The notes beneath the pieces are model-generated. The model had not been told where the DNA came from and made no database searches. It saw only the letters and a program-made list of their open reading frames with translations. A program made the translations under genes and the position numbers. A stretch of DNA of 64,000 nucleotides. Origin: Candidatus Devosia phytovorans (GTDB lineage Bacteria > Pseudomonadota > Alphaproteobacteria > Rhizobiales > Devosiaceae). The stretch spans positions 3,477,001 to 3,541,000 of the forward strand of contig CP119312.1 in assembly GCA_029202405.1 (NCBI GenBank). Direction: 5' to 3'. Every line of letters begins with the position of its first letter. Positions within the stretch are counted from its first letter, which is position 1. This document shows, piece after piece, positions 15,658 through 25,527 of this stretch.

Positions 15658-18600
15658 ATGATCGCAGAAGACCCACGCCCCGAAAATGCGAACGAGACTT
15701 CGGTTTTCCAAAGTGCGCTTTCCATCGACGACAAGATAGAGCGCGCGCGCACCGAACTGCTGGACCTTTCCGCACGCAACCGACTGCTCAACGTTCCGCG
15801 CTTTTCCAAGAGCGCAAAGACGATCGACATCGTGGGTGAAAGCACGGCGGACACTTTCCGCATTCTGGTTCGTGACGGCAAGGCGATGACGTTCCTGGCG
15901 GGGGCCAAGGGCCGGGACAACCCGGAAGGCGACGAGGACGTCGAGGAGATCGAAGTCGCGCTGCCAGAAGACGACGAACGCGACGGCGACGGCAGGCTGA
16001 TCCGTCACGGAGATACCAAGCTCCAAACACTGATGACGCCCAACGGTCTCCAGAAGCGCTTGCTGGACCTCTACTTCGACGCCCGCACGCTCGAAGAGGA
16101 ACAAGGCGTCAACATCCTCTATTTGGCGATGGGCCTGCTTAGATGGGTAGATCCCAACAATGCCGAGAACGTCCGCCATGCTCCGTTGATACTCGTTCCG
16201 GTCTCGCTGGAGCGGAGTACCGCTGCCGAGCGCTTCAAGCTCAAGGTTCGTCCGGAAGACTTCGCCTCCAATCTGTCGCTGGAAGCGTTCCTCGACCGCG
16301 TCCATGCGATCAAATTGCCGGAATTCGAGTCGACGGACGAGTTCGACCCGGTGGCCTATGTTGAAAGCGTGAGGGCCGCGATCTCTACCAAGCCCGACTG
16401 GTCCGTGGAAACCGACGGCATCGTGCTAGGTTTCTTCTCCTTCGCCAAATTCCTGATGTACCGGGATCTCGATCCCAAGCTCTGGCCGGCGGATGCCAAG
16501 TTCACCGACAGACCGCTCATCCGCGGCCTACTTGCCGACGGCTTTGCGGGTGGGGAACCCATGCTTTCGGAAGATGCTCGGGTAGACGACCACATCGCCC
16601 CGCAGCAGATGCTGCACATCGTCGACGCGGACAGTTCCCAGACGATGGCGATCCACGAGGCCAGAAAAGGCCGGGATATCGTCATTCAAGGGCCGCCGGG
16701 AACCGGCAAGTCCCAAACCATCGCCAACATAATCGCGGCCGCTATCGCAGACGGAAAGACGGTGCTGTTCGTCGCCGAGAAAATGGCTGCGCTGGAAGTG
16801 GTAAAGCGCCGGCTCGACCAGGCAGGCGTCGGCGATGCGTGTCTTGAACTCCACTCCAACAAGGCGAACAAGCGCACTTTGTTGATGGAGCTGCAGCGCA
16901 CCTGGGACCTCGGCGCTCCTCGCAAGGCGACACCGGAAAGCCTGGACACCCGCCTGACCGCTGCTCGCGACCAACTCAACGCGCACCCCGCCCGGCTTCA
17001 CCGCCGCTATGAACCGTACGGCCTGTCGCCGTTCCAGGTCATGGGTCAACTGACAAGACTGCGGCAGCAAGGTCAGGCCCCTGTCGAGATAGAGCTAGAG
17101 CAGGCTCCGTCGTGGACCACCGACCATGCCTCGGATCTGCGTCGGTTGCTTGGTGAACTGGCCGAGCGCGTCCTTGAGACCGGATTGCCGATCCGCCATC
17201 CATGGTATGGTGTCGGCATCGCAAGCATCAGCCCGATGGATCTGGAACGCCTGATGCAACGCATCCGGTCCGCGCTGGAGCGTATTCCTGCCCTTGACGC
17301 GGATATCTCTCGACTCGACCGCGATCTCCAGCGCGAGGGATCCCGGAACGTTGCCGACCTACGCGACCTGTCCCAGCTTGCAAGTCGGGTCAGCACCGCA
17401 CCGGAGATCGACGATTCCGCGCTGGCCCATACCGCTTGGGAAAACCGGCTCGGGGAGGTCCGAGCCTTGATCGATCGGGGCGAAGTCCTGGCCGGGTTGA
17501 GCGGCGCCCTAGATACTAACTTCCGAGCGGCGGCCTGGGAATGGCCCGTCGACCGGCTCCTCGACTGGTACAGGATAGTCCCCGAAGATTATTCCGACAC
17601 CGAACTGGCCGTCTTCGGCGACTTGTCCACATTGTTGCCGGATCTGATCCGATCCGCCGGCGATCTGCAGCGGCAGCTCGGCACAGACGGTCCCCTGGCG
17701 ACATTCGGGAATATCGAAAAGCTCGTCGTGACCGCGGATCGGGTGGCGGTCGCCCCCGATGTCAGCCCGGAGGCGTTCGCCGCAGCGATCTGGGAACGCG
17801 GCCTGGATCAGGCCGGCGATCTGGCGGAAGCCGTGGACACGCTTTCGCGCGTGCGCGCCGAACTCGCCGGTAAGGTCACGGATGCCGCATGGGATACGGA
17901 TATGACATCGGCGCGGACCGCGATCGCGACGAGTGGCAAGAGTTTCCTCAAGTTCGCCAACGGCGACTGGCGTAAAGCAAATGCTTTGGTCAAGTCGTTG
18001 CTGGCCAATCCCTCCGCTGAGCCCGACGAAGTGGTCCGAATTCTCGATACGCTGTCAAAGGGCAAAGAAGCGCGCCGTGTCGTGCGGGAAGGCGACGCCT
18101 TAGGGCGTGCAGCCTTCGGCGCGGACTGGCGCGGGGAACGAACCGATCCTCAACCCCTGGAGGATCTGGTCAGCTGGATGCGTAGCCTGAAAGGCGTCGC
18201 AGCGGAGGCGAGGCTGATCGCGGGCCGGCTTCCAGATAAGGGACAGTTGGCCGAAAGAGCCGCGCAGGTGAAGAACCAACTGGACCGTGCCCGTCTGCTG
18301 TACAACCGGCTGTGGGCAGGGCTCGGCGCTGTCGCGCGGGAAATGCTGGGAAATCCGCCGGGCGTCGAGTCCGTCGACCTGCGGGCCACAGTACCCACCT
18401 TGGAGAACATGGCGGTCGTCAACAGGCTCTACGCATCGGAGGCACTGCAGCTGCCAGCGACTGTCGAACAAAGGTTACAACGCCTCAAGTCACTCCAAGA
18501 GGGCCAGAGGGCGCGCCAAACCCTATCGGCGGCCGGGGAGCTGGGCACCTCGGTCTTCGGCGCGGACTGGAAAGAGCTGCAGTCGGACTGGAAAAAACTC

Positions 18601-21240
18601 GGAGCCGTCACGGCGTGGGTGACGGATAACCAAGACATCCGGATCCTCGCAGCCTCGACACCCGATCGAAGGAACGTCGGTGCGATCGCAGACGGCCTTC
18701 TGAACCGGGCCACAAGCGTACTGATCGATGTCAAATCGATCCTTGCCTCGCTCGAGGCCGACCCCGCGACGCTGTTCGACGCGGAAACCGTCGACGATAC
18801 CCCTCTGCGGGCGCTGGAGGAACGGCTGCAATCGTGGAACGGCGCCGAAGAGCGGCTATCGCAGTGGCTGAACTACTCCGTAAGATCCGAACGCGCGGAG
18901 GTCCTAGGCGCGGCGCTACTGGTCGATCGACTGGAAGATGGCCGGACTGCCCCCGACGACCTCGTCCGATACTTCGACATGGCCTACTACGAGGCCCTGT
19001 TCCGATCTCAGGTCGCTCGGGAGCCGGAACTTGGCCGCTTCGACGGCGATCAGCATTTCCGACTGGCGTCGGAGTTCGCTTCGATGGACCTCGAACGGAT
19101 GAAAGCCTCGCGCTTCGACGCGATGCAGGCACACCACGCCAAGATCCCGTCGAGCGCCGGTGGCATCGGTCCGGTCGGCGTGCTCAAGGCCGAGATGGCG
19201 CGTCGGCGCAACCACATGCCGATCCGTCAACTCATGCAGCGTGCGGCACCCGCGGTCCAGGCGTTGAAGCCTGTCTTCATGATGAGCCCGCTGTCGATCG
19301 CCCAGTTCCTACCTCCAGGCCAGTTCGTCTTCGATCTGGTCGTGATGGACGAGGCCAGCCAGATCCAGCCTATCGACGCCATCGGCGCCGTGGCGCGCGC
19401 CAAGCAGGTGGTCGTAGTGGGTGACGAACGGCAGTTGCCGCCGACACGGTTCTTCTCGAAAATGACGGCAGGAGAGACAGATGAAGACGGGGAAGAAGGC
19501 GCCCAGGTCTCGGACATCGAAAGCATCTTGGGACTATTTTCGGCGCGCGGTCTGCCGCAGCGCATGCTGCGATGGCACTACCGTAGCCGTCACCAGTCGC
19601 TGATCGCAGTTTCCAACCGCGAGTTCTACGAAAACAAGCTCTTCATCGTTCCGAGTCCCTATATGGCCGAGGCGGGTATGGGCCTACGCTTCCACTTCGT
19701 GGAGAACGGTGTTTTCGAGGACAGAGTGAACAAGCTCGAGGCGCAAACCGTCGCCAAGGCCATTATCGACCATGCCAGGACAAATCCGGAGCAATCGCTC
19801 GGTGTCGCTACGTTCTCGTTGAAGCAGCGACGCGAGATTCAAGACAATGTCGAGTTGCTCCGAAGGGCCAATCCCGACACCGAAGAGTTCTTCCACGCCC
19901 ATCCCAGCGAGCCCTTCTTCATCAAAAACCTTGAAAACGTACAAGGGGACGAACGCGACGTAATGCTGATCTCGGTCGGTTACGCCAAAAACAAACAGGG
20001 CCACATGGCCATGCGCTTCGGTCCTTTGGGTGCCGACGGCGGCGAACGCCGCCTCAACGTCCTCATCAGTCGCGCCAAACGTCGGTGCGAGGTCTATGCG
20101 TCGATCACGGACGACGATATCGACCTCGAGCGCAGTAAGGGTAAGGGCGTGATGGCGTTCAAGCTCTTCCTGCACTATGCGCGTACCGGCAAGCTCGGCC
20201 TTTCGGAGCGAACCGGCCGGGACATGGACAGTGTTTTCGAGGAGCAGGTCGCCGCCGCGTTGCAGGCCAAGGGCTATCAAGTGCATCCTCAAGTCGGCAT
20301 CGCCGGCTTCTTTATCGACTTGGCGATCGCCGACTCGGAGCGGCCCGGACGCTACGTCCTCGGCATCGAATGCGACGGCGCCGCATACCACGACGCAAGA
20401 TCGGCACGGGATCGTGACCGGTTACGCCAAGCCGTGCTGGAAGATCACGGCTGGATCATCCATCGGGTCTGGAGCTCGGACTGGTTCCAACGCCCCAAGG
20501 CAGAGCTAGATAAGGTAATCGCCGCCATCGAGAAGGCGAAGGTCGAGCTGGACGATCGCGAGGAACGTTTGAAAGCGCAACGCCGCGCGGTGCCGGTGGA
20601 GATCGTTACCGTCGACCGCCACGACGTCACCGAGGTCGGTCTCGTCGACACCGACGAGCCGTCGGTTCCCGCCTATGTCGAAGCCGAACTCGAAGGGATG
20701 GCGACGGAGCTGCACGAAACGCCCGTCGGCGCTCTCGCCGAGTTGGTCAGACAGGTCGCGGACGCGGAAGGGCCTGTTCATCGGGACGAAGTGGTGACCC
20801 GCATCCGTTCCGCCTGGGGCCTGATGCGTGCAGGCGGGCGGATCGACGCCCATGTCGAGCGGGCCATAGAAACGGCTTCCGCGAAGGGTTCCGTCGTACG
20901 CCAAGGGAACTTCGTGTCCTCGCCGTCTCGCCCGGTGGTCGTACGCGATCGCTCGAACGTCGCCTCCCCCGGATTGCGGCGGTGGGACTACCTGCCCCCC
21001 GCTGAGATCGACGTAGGAATCACCACGTTGGTCGCCGACAATTTCGGCGCCACCGAAGACGAGGTCGTTCAGACGTTGTCCCGGCAATTCGGGTACAAGG
21101 CCACAAGCGCACAATTGAGGGAGGCGATCCGCAGTCGGATCGAGGCGCTTAAATCGGACGGACGCCTAATTCTGCAGGACCATATTTTGGCCGTCGCCCA
21201 TCCTGTGACAAGCGAGTCACCGCCCCCCCCGAGAGGTTGA
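15658..21240 (+). CDS. Giant SF1 helicase with Vsr/MTES_1575-like nuclease domain (DUF4011/DUF3320 type)
   Basis: An 1860-residue protein with AGGAGA four bases before its ATG. N-terminal hallmark LLDLSARNRLLNVPRF (~34-50) fits DUF4011. Superfamily-1 helicase motifs follow: Walker A QGPPGTGKSQT (~345-354), a long helical insertion (~450-1150), motif II VMDEASQIQP (~1229-1238), motif III GDERQLPPT (~1255) and motif VI region RLNVLISRAKRR (~1465-1476). Residues ~1520-1620 are a restriction-endonuclease fold of the Vsr/MTES_1575 type (EEQVAAALQAKGY, FFIDLAI, LGIECDGAAYH at ~1567). The C-terminus (~1680-1850) is winged-helix-like as in DUF3320. Proteins of this architecture are common in defence islands. 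Here it is followed on the same strand by a GmrSD-type gene. Its substrate, presumably foreign DNA, is inferred. Confidence 0.9.
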   Translation: MIAEDPRPENANETSVFQSALSIDDKIERARTELLDLSARNRLLNVPRFSKSAKTIDIVGESTADTFRILVRDGKAMTFLAGAKGRDNPEGDEDVEEIEVALPEDDERDGDGRLIRHGDTKLQTLMTPNGLQKRLLDLYFDARTLEEEQGVNILYLAMGLLRWVDPNNAENVRHAPLILVPVSLERSTAAERFKLKVRPEDFASNLSLEAFLDRVHAIKLPEFESTDEFDPVAYVESVRAAISTKPDWSVETDGIVLGFFSFAKFLMYRDLDPKLWPADAKFTDRPLIRGLLADGFAGGEPMLSEDARVDDHIAPQQMLHIVDADSSQTMAIHEARKGRDIVIQGPPGTGKSQTIANIIAAAIADGKTVLFVAEKMAALEVVKRRLDQAGVGDACLELHSNKANKRTLLMELQRTWDLGAPRKATPESLDTRLTAARDQLNAHPARLHRRYEPYGLSPFQVMGQLTRLRQQGQAPVEIELEQAPSWTTDHASDLRRLLGELAERVLETGLPIRHPWYGVGIASISPMDLERLMQRIRSALERIPALDADISRLDRDLQREGSRNVADLRDLSQLASRVSTAPEIDDSALAHTAWENRLGEVRALIDRGEVLAGLSGALDTNFRAAAWEWPVDRLLDWYRIVPEDYSDTELAVFGDLSTLLPDLIRSAGDLQRQLGTDGPLATFGNIEKLVVTADRVAVAPDVSPEAFAAAIWERGLDQAGDLAEAVDTLSRVRAELAGKVTDAAWDTDMTSARTAIATSGKSFLKFANGDWRKANALVKSLLANPSAEPDEVVRILDTLSKGKEARRVVREGDALGRAAFGADWRGERTDPQPLEDLVSWMRSLKGVAAEARLIAGRLPDKGQLAERAAQVKNQLDRARLLYNRLWAGLGAVAREMLGNPPGVESVDLRATVPTLENMAVVNRLYASEALQLPATVEQRLQRLKSLQEGQRARQTLSAAGELGTSVFGADWKELQSDWKKLGAVTAWVTDNQDIRILAASTPDRRNVGAIADGLLNRATSVLIDVKSILASLEADPATLFDAETVDDTPLRALEERLQSWNGAEERLSQWLNYSVRSERAEVLGAALLVDRLEDGRTAPDDLVRYFDMAYYEALFRSQVAREPELGRFDGDQHFRLASEFASMDLERMKASRFDAMQAHHAKIPSSAGGIGPVGVLKAEMARRRNHMPIRQLMQRAAPAVQALKPVFMMSPLSIAQFLPPGQFVFDLVVMDEASQIQPIDAIGAVARAKQVVVVGDERQLPPTRFFSKMTAGETDEDGEEGAQVSDIESILGLFSARGLPQRMLRWHYRSRHQSLIAVSNREFYENKLFIVPSPYMAEAGMGLRFHFVENGVFEDRVNKLEAQTVAKAIIDHARTNPEQSLGVATFSLKQRREIQDNVELLRRANPDTEEFFHAHPSEPFFIKNLENVQGDERDVMLISVGYAKNKQGHMAMRFGPLGADGGERRLNVLISRAKRRCEVYASITDDDIDLERSKGKGVMAFKLFLHYARTGKLGLSERTGRDMDSVFEEQVAAALQAKGYQVHPQVGIAGFFIDLAIADSERPGRYVLGIECDGAAYHDARSARDRDRLRQAVLEDHGWIIHRVWSSDWFQRPKAELDKVIAAIEKAKVELDDREERLKAQRRAVPVEIVTVDRHDVTEVGLVDTDEPSVPAYVEAELEGMATELHETPVGALAELVRQVADAEGPVHRDEVVTRIRSAWGLMRAGGRIDAHVERAIETASAKGSVVRQGNFVSSPSRPVVVRDRSNVASPGLRRWDYLPPAEIDVGITTLVADNFGATEDEVVQTLSRQFGYKATSAQLREAIRSRIEALKSDGRLILQDHILAVAHPVTSESPPPPRG

Positions 21241-21629
21241 TGAAGCTTGAAAAGCTGGCTCGGTCGTGTTCACGACGGTACTCCGCGTGGTGAGCGCGAA
21301 AACGGTAATGGATATCCATCAGGTGCGGCTTGTCGGCAGCGCTGACTCTTGAGGCAGACACTTTTCTTATGCAGCCACCTCGTTGCACCCTGCCCTGTAT
21401 ATGATCGGACAAAAAAATGGCACCGGGCTTGGGCGAAGTGTCTAGGTCTAGGTGCAAGATCGGTGCAGGCGGAGGCCGCAACAATTGAGCGGTTGTCGCC
21501 GCAGCGAAGCATCGATCTGATCGCGACCGCGCCAAGTCCACTTGGCAGAAAGTCGCGCACAGGTAATGAATGACATTCTGAGCGGAAGCAGACCACGTGA
21601 TCCGCCGCGACTTTATTTGGGGGATTGCC
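21241..21629. other. Intergenic region between helicase and DUF262 gene
   Basis: About 390 bases with no convincing open frame on either strand. It is long enough for a promoter of its own, so the DUF262 gene is not certainly in one operon with the helicase. A GGGGGA ribosome binding site sits just before the 21630 start. Confidence 0.4.
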
Positions 21630-23471
21630 GTGACGACCTCGTTTCAAACAAATCCGGTGGCTTTGAAGGACTTGATGCGTGACTGCCGCGAAGGGAAGCT
21701 TCAGCTACCCGACTTCCAGCGCGGGTGGGTATGGGACCAAGACAGGATAATCGACCTCCTGGCGTCCATCTCCGAAGGCTTTCCTGTCGGCGCGCTTATG
21801 ACCCTGGATGCGTCCGGAACAGTTTCCTTTGCGGCCAGACCCGTGGAAGGCGCACCCGCTCCCACAAAACAGATCGAGGCCTATCTCCTCGACGGCCAGC
21901 AACGCATGACCTCGCTGTATCAAGCGACCTTTTCGGGCGCTTCGGTATACACCCAGACATCGAAAAAGCGCCCGATCAAGGTGCGCTTCTACTTCGATGT
22001 CCGGTCTGCGCTCGACCCGAACGTGTCCCGCTCCGATGCCATTGTCGCCGTGCCCGAGGACCGCATCATCCGCGATAACTTCGGCAGGGACGTGAAACTC
22101 GACCTGTCCACCGAGGAACTCGAATTCGACGCGCTCTATTTTCCGGTCGAGCGGGTGTTCGACGAAAACAGATGGCAGATTTCCGCTGCTCAATGGATGG
22201 CGAAGGAACCGGTAGCCAGGCAGGAAAAGTGGGCTCTGATCAACAAGTTCGCGCAGGAGGTCGTCGGCAACTTCTCTTCCTACCAGATACCGGTGATCAA
22301 GCTTGGGAAAGACACTTCTCGGGCGGCGGTCTGCCTGGTTTTCGAAAAGGTCAACACAGGCGGGAAACCCTTGGACGCGTTCGAGCTGGTGACGGCGATG
22401 TACGCATCCGACAGTTTCCACCTGCGCGACGACTGGAAAGCCCGTCGGGCGAGACTGGTCGAGAAAAAAGTATTGGCCAAGATCGAACCGGTCGAATTTC
22501 TTCAGGCGATCTCGTTGTTGCATACCAAGGAACGTCGCGATAACGCCATCGACGCCGGAAGCGAACCGCCTGCTATCAGCGCGACGAGGAACAGTCTGCT
22601 TCAGGTTCCTCTCGAAGCCTATGTCAAATGGGCGGACAAGGTCGAAGCGGGGTACGTGGCGGCGTCCAAATTTCTGCATTCCCTCAAGATCTTCAATGCG
22701 CGTGATTTGCCGTACCAAACCCAACTCGTTCCCCTGGCGGCGATCCTGGCGGAACTGGGTTCGTCTTGGGATAACGACGCGGTAAGACAAAAACTTGCCA
22801 GATGGTACTGGTGCGGCGTTTTCGGCGAACTCTACGGCTCCGCCGTGGAGAGTCGCTTCGCTCTCGATATCCGCGACGTCGGGGCCTGGCTTAAAGGCGG
22901 CGCCGAACCACAGACGGTTCAAAGATCCAGTTTCGAGGAAAAGCGGTTGAGGACCCTCAGGTCTCGACTGTCGGCGGCGTATAAGGGAGTCCATGCCATC
23001 CTGATGAAGTCGGGCGCAGAGGATTTCAAATCGGGGCAAGCATACGACCAGACTGTCTTTTTCGACGAAAATGTCGATATCCACCACGTGTTTCCAGAGG
23101 CCTGGTGCAAGATCAAGAAAATCGAGCCTGGGATCTACAACAGCATCGTCAACAAGACGCCGTTGTCGTCTTCCACGAACCGTATGCTCGGCGGGGTGGC
23201 GCCGTCGGTTTACTTGGGCCGTCTCGCCAAGGGGAACGATACGAACCCGGCGGTTTCGCCCGAACGCTTGTCCGCCATGCTCGGCAGCCACGAAATCGAC
23301 GAGGCCGCTCTGAGGGCAGACGACTTCGATTCCTTCATGGATCTCCGGCGGGCTCGGCTTCTATCCATGATAGAGACGGCAATGGGCAAGGAGGCAGTCA
23401 AGGAAAGCGCGGCGCCCGCCGTTCCCGAAGACAGCTTCTACAGCGAAGACGAGTTGGAAGAGGCGGCGTGA
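21630..23471 (+). CDS. GmrSD-type protein: DUF262 plus HNH (DUF1524-like)
   Basis: A 613-residue protein starting at GTG 21630, preceded by GGGGGA; the earlier frame start at 21597 has no such site. The DUF262 (ParB/sulfiredoxin-like) domain shows LPDFQRGWVW (26-35) and LLDGQQRMTSLYQ (~86-98), the nucleotide-binding signatures of GmrS. The C-terminal part carries an HNH-like motif DIHHVFPEAW (~484-494) followed by NKTPLSSSTNRMLGG (~512-526), as in DUF1524/GmrD nucleases. Known GmrSD enzymes are NTP-dependent type IV restriction enzymes cutting modified (glucosylated) phage DNA. Fusion of both parts in one chain is common. That this copy targets modified DNA is inference. It may work alone or with the upstream helicase. 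Confidence 0.9.
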   Translation: MTTSFQTNPVALKDLMRDCREGKLQLPDFQRGWVWDQDRIIDLLASISEGFPVGALMTLDASGTVSFAARPVEGAPAPTKQIEAYLLDGQQRMTSLYQATFSGASVYTQTSKKRPIKVRFYFDVRSALDPNVSRSDAIVAVPEDRIIRDNFGRDVKLDLSTEELEFDALYFPVERVFDENRWQISAAQWMAKEPVARQEKWALINKFAQEVVGNFSSYQIPVIKLGKDTSRAAVCLVFEKVNTGGKPLDAFELVTAMYASDSFHLRDDWKARRARLVEKKVLAKIEPVEFLQAISLLHTKERRDNAIDAGSEPPAISATRNSLLQVPLEAYVKWADKVEAGYVAASKFLHSLKIFNARDLPYQTQLVPLAAILAELGSSWDNDAVRQKLARWYWCGVFGELYGSAVESRFALDIRDVGAWLKGGAEPQTVQRSSFEEKRLRTLRSRLSAAYKGVHAILMKSGAEDFKSGQAYDQTVFFDENVDIHHVFPEAWCKIKKIEPGIYNSIVNKTPLSSSTNRMLGGVAPSVYLGRLAKGNDTNPAVSPERLSAMLGSHEIDEAALRADDFDSFMDLRRARLLSMIETAMGKEAVKESAAPAVPEDSFYSEDELEEAA

Positions 23472-23579
23472 CGACGTGTATGACAGGCTAGGCTGTATGC
23501 GGACTCGGTCAAAATCAGCTGCGGTTGGAGAGGTGCGAACAGGAGATATGTGGCGAGCAAAAACCTATCGACGTCGCAG

Positions 23580-23612
23580 GGAATGTGCGGTCGCGGCCCC
23601 ACCGCACATTCC
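23580..23612. terminator. Perfect 12-bp hairpin downstream of the DUF262 gene
   Basis: GGAATGTGCGGT and its exact reverse complement are separated by nine bases, about 110 bases after the DUF262 stop. There is no T-run on either side, so intrinsic termination is uncertain; it could instead be an RNA-stabilising fold or a protein site. Confidence 0.4.
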
Positions 23613-23791
23613 GTGCTGCACCAATCAAGAGTGACGGCGCTTCGCGTGGGCACCCGGCGATATTTTCGCCGCAGGTCACGAACAGCCGGTCGCCGGCCGG
23701 GAGACGCCGGAGTGGAGCGGTTCCCTAGTTGCTGGGAGACACTGCGACGACCCATTCACGACTTCAGATTTGGCATCTGATGTCGTCTACG

Positions 23792-23838
23792 ATGAGTGAA
23801 GACCGGGCGATGTGGTCTGCCATGAGTGAAGACCGGGC
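23792..23838. repeat. 17-bp direct repeat, two copies
   Basis: ATGAGTGAAGACCGGGC occurs at 23792-23808 and again at 23822-23838, exactly 30 bases apart. The unit starts with ATG and the spacing is in phase, so it could be a small duplication in a decayed reading frame or a paired binding site. The rest of 23472-23946 holds no convincing gene. Confidence 0.6.
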
Positions 23839-23946
23839 CGGCCGCGACTTTGGAGGTCGATGTGCGGCACGGACCGGTTTTCGCCGCTACGGTTTGCGGC
23901 TTTCGCGTCTATGACGGTAGGGTCGCCACGTCCTTTGACCCGTCAG

Positions 23947-24333
23947 TTACTGCATGCGGAAATAGGACCAAGCCTCGATCGACGTCCCGTCAGGCAAGTT
24001 GCAAAGCGCAAGTTCAGCGCCTGAACCGTTCTTGACGATTTCGACTTGGCCTCCGTTGTCTTCGCAATAGATGCTGGCCGGATCGCCGCCATCCTTGCCG
24101 ACGATGACGTCCTGCTTGGCGTTCTGACGATAGAACGACCACTCTTCCATCGCGCTGCCGTCCGGAAGGTTGCAAAGACCTAATTCGCCTCCGTTCGCGG
24201 CGGTCACGATCTCAACGGTGCCGCCGGAGCTCTCACAAAAATCACTGGCGGGATTGCTCATGGCAAAAGCAGCCGGCGTTGCAGCCGAGAGAATAGCAAT
24301 GGCGGTGAGCGCGGTAAGCATAGATTTGATCAT
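23947..24333 (-). CDS. Secreted protein with two tandem DUF333 domains
   Basis: A 128-residue protein started at the ATG at 24333 so that it begins with a classical Sec signal peptide (MIKSMLTALTAIAILSAAT... AFA, cleavage near residue 24). Two copies of the same ~45-residue unit follow: NPASDFCESSGGTVEIV ... LCNLPDGSAMEEWSFYR and DPASIYCEDNGGQVEIV ... LCNLPDGTSIEAWSYFR. Each has two cysteines that should form a disulfide, as in DUF333 proteins such as the hemolysin-annotated putative lipoproteins of enterobacteria. The role of DUF333 is unknown. Location should be periplasmic. It is a single gene with no functional tie to its neighbours that I can see. Confidence 0.85.
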   Translation of the reverse strand: MIKSMLTALTAIAILSAATPAAFAMSNPASDFCESSGGTVEIVTAANGGELGLCNLPDGSAMEEWSFYRQNAKQDVIVGKDGGDPASIYCEDNGGQVEIVKNGSGAELALCNLPDGTSIEAWSYFRMQ

Positions 24334-24678
24334 GGTGTGCTGCGCTATCGAGAGCGCTTCCTTGTTGTGGAAAATCGGCAATCACACCGGCATTTTGTTG
24401 GAAATCGGGCACGGTCGACCGTGTTTCGATCGATACTTGTCGCGCCGTCCACTCGAGTATTTTTCGAGCCATTCCGTTTGGCGTCGGCGGTACGAAATTT
24501 CATGTTATTCAATGGATTAGCTTACAGCGAGACCGCTGCCATCCGCCATGATCAGTCTGTGTAGATCATGGGATTACTGACAGTAGAGCATGGCGCCACA
24601 ATAGCTTTGGCACGCACGGCACATATCGAGGCAGACAGTGTGCGTTGGAAGAAGGCGAGTGTGGCGGCGTGCCGTCGG
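24334..24678. other. Intergenic region upstream of the DUF333 gene
   Basis: About 345 bases; the part nearest 24333 must hold the promoter of the DUF333 gene. I see no further gene or strong repeat. Confidence 0.35.
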
Positions 24679-25416
24679 CTACCTGTGCGCTTTTCCCCTC
24701 GCTTGTTCGTTCATCGAAAATACCGCATCCGCAAAACCGGTAGGAGCTTTCGAGAGCACGCCTTGCAAGTCTGCATCCCTGTCCGCTTCGTCGCGAAACT
24801 CCATGGATGCAGTCCCGAGCTGGAACTTTCCCGCAGGCGTGATCAGCACGACGAGGTCGCCGGCGAGCGTATAGCGCCGGTAGGAATCCTCCGATGTCGC
24901 CGTGCACCATCTCGTTCCCCAGCCCCACTGCCGGGCCGCCGAAGGACCATCGAGACGCAACACCGTCCAAGTTCCGTCGTCATACAAATGCGTGGTCTGT
25001 CGGCGAGCGTCCTGTCGCGTTTTCATGCGCATATTACGCATGCCTGAAGGCGGGATTTCGCCCGCCGCATCCCGCACTTCCTCGATCGTCCGGAATTTTC
25101 CGATGTCGCGCGAGCGGGTCGGCAGATATGGCGAAGCTTCGACAAACTGCTCCAGCGCATGGCGGACGGCCCGAAGTTCCGAAAGCCCTACACCCGTCGC
25201 CAGCCCCTTTTCCGGCCAGGATCGTCGCCGCCACACTGAGAGCCACCCGGCGAACTTTCCCGGCGTGGGATCGATTCCGATCAACCTTTCAAAGACACGT
25301 TCTTCCCTTTTGACCGCCATATGTGGGTCCAGGCGCTCTACCTTCGCTCGCTCCCAAGCATGTTGCAGATGTAGCAACAACACGGCGTCCAACTTTTTCA
25401 GAGATTTCGACATCAA
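24679..25416 (-). CDS. Hypothetical protein with phage-type GTRWCTA domain
   Basis: A 245-residue protein. Residues ~150-215 contain a segment that recurs in many phage and plasmid proteins of unknown function: ARQWGWGTRWCTA (161-173), then a DSYRRY stretch, a strand LVVLITPAGKFQLG, and a DE-rich end. The first 140 residues are helical and basic. I can name no reaction for it. It lies 111 bases downstream of the 25528-25833 gene on the same strand, so the two may form an operon. Its presence points to mobile-element origin of the segment. The family likeness is from memory of the motif, so the domain call is moderate while the coding call is good. Confidence 0.7.
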   Translation of the reverse strand: MMSKSLKKLDAVLLLHLQHAWERAKVERLDPHMAVKREERVFERLIGIDPTPGKFAGWLSVWRRRSWPEKGLATGVGLSELRAVRHALEQFVEASPYLPTRSRDIGKFRTIEEVRDAAGEIPPSGMRNMRMKTRQDARRQTTHLYDDGTWTVLRLDGPSAARQWGWGTRWCTATSEDSYRRYTLAGDLVVLITPAGKFQLGTASMEFRDEADRDADLQGVLSKAPTGFADAVFSMNEQARGKAHR

Positions 25417-25527
25417 CGCAGAATGGCGCCGACGGCGGAGTCGAAGAGCCCGGCATAGGCGTTTCCCACAGGCTTTCGAGGGTGCGGACGATGGCGGCGC
25501 AACGCGCCGCCACGTTGGATCTAAGCG

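Noticed and set aside
21705..23291. A 528-codon minus-strand open frame within the DUF262 gene
   Set aside because: Overlaps completely with a protein that has clear DUF262 and HNH motifs, and is His/Arg-rich as shadows of GC-rich genes are.
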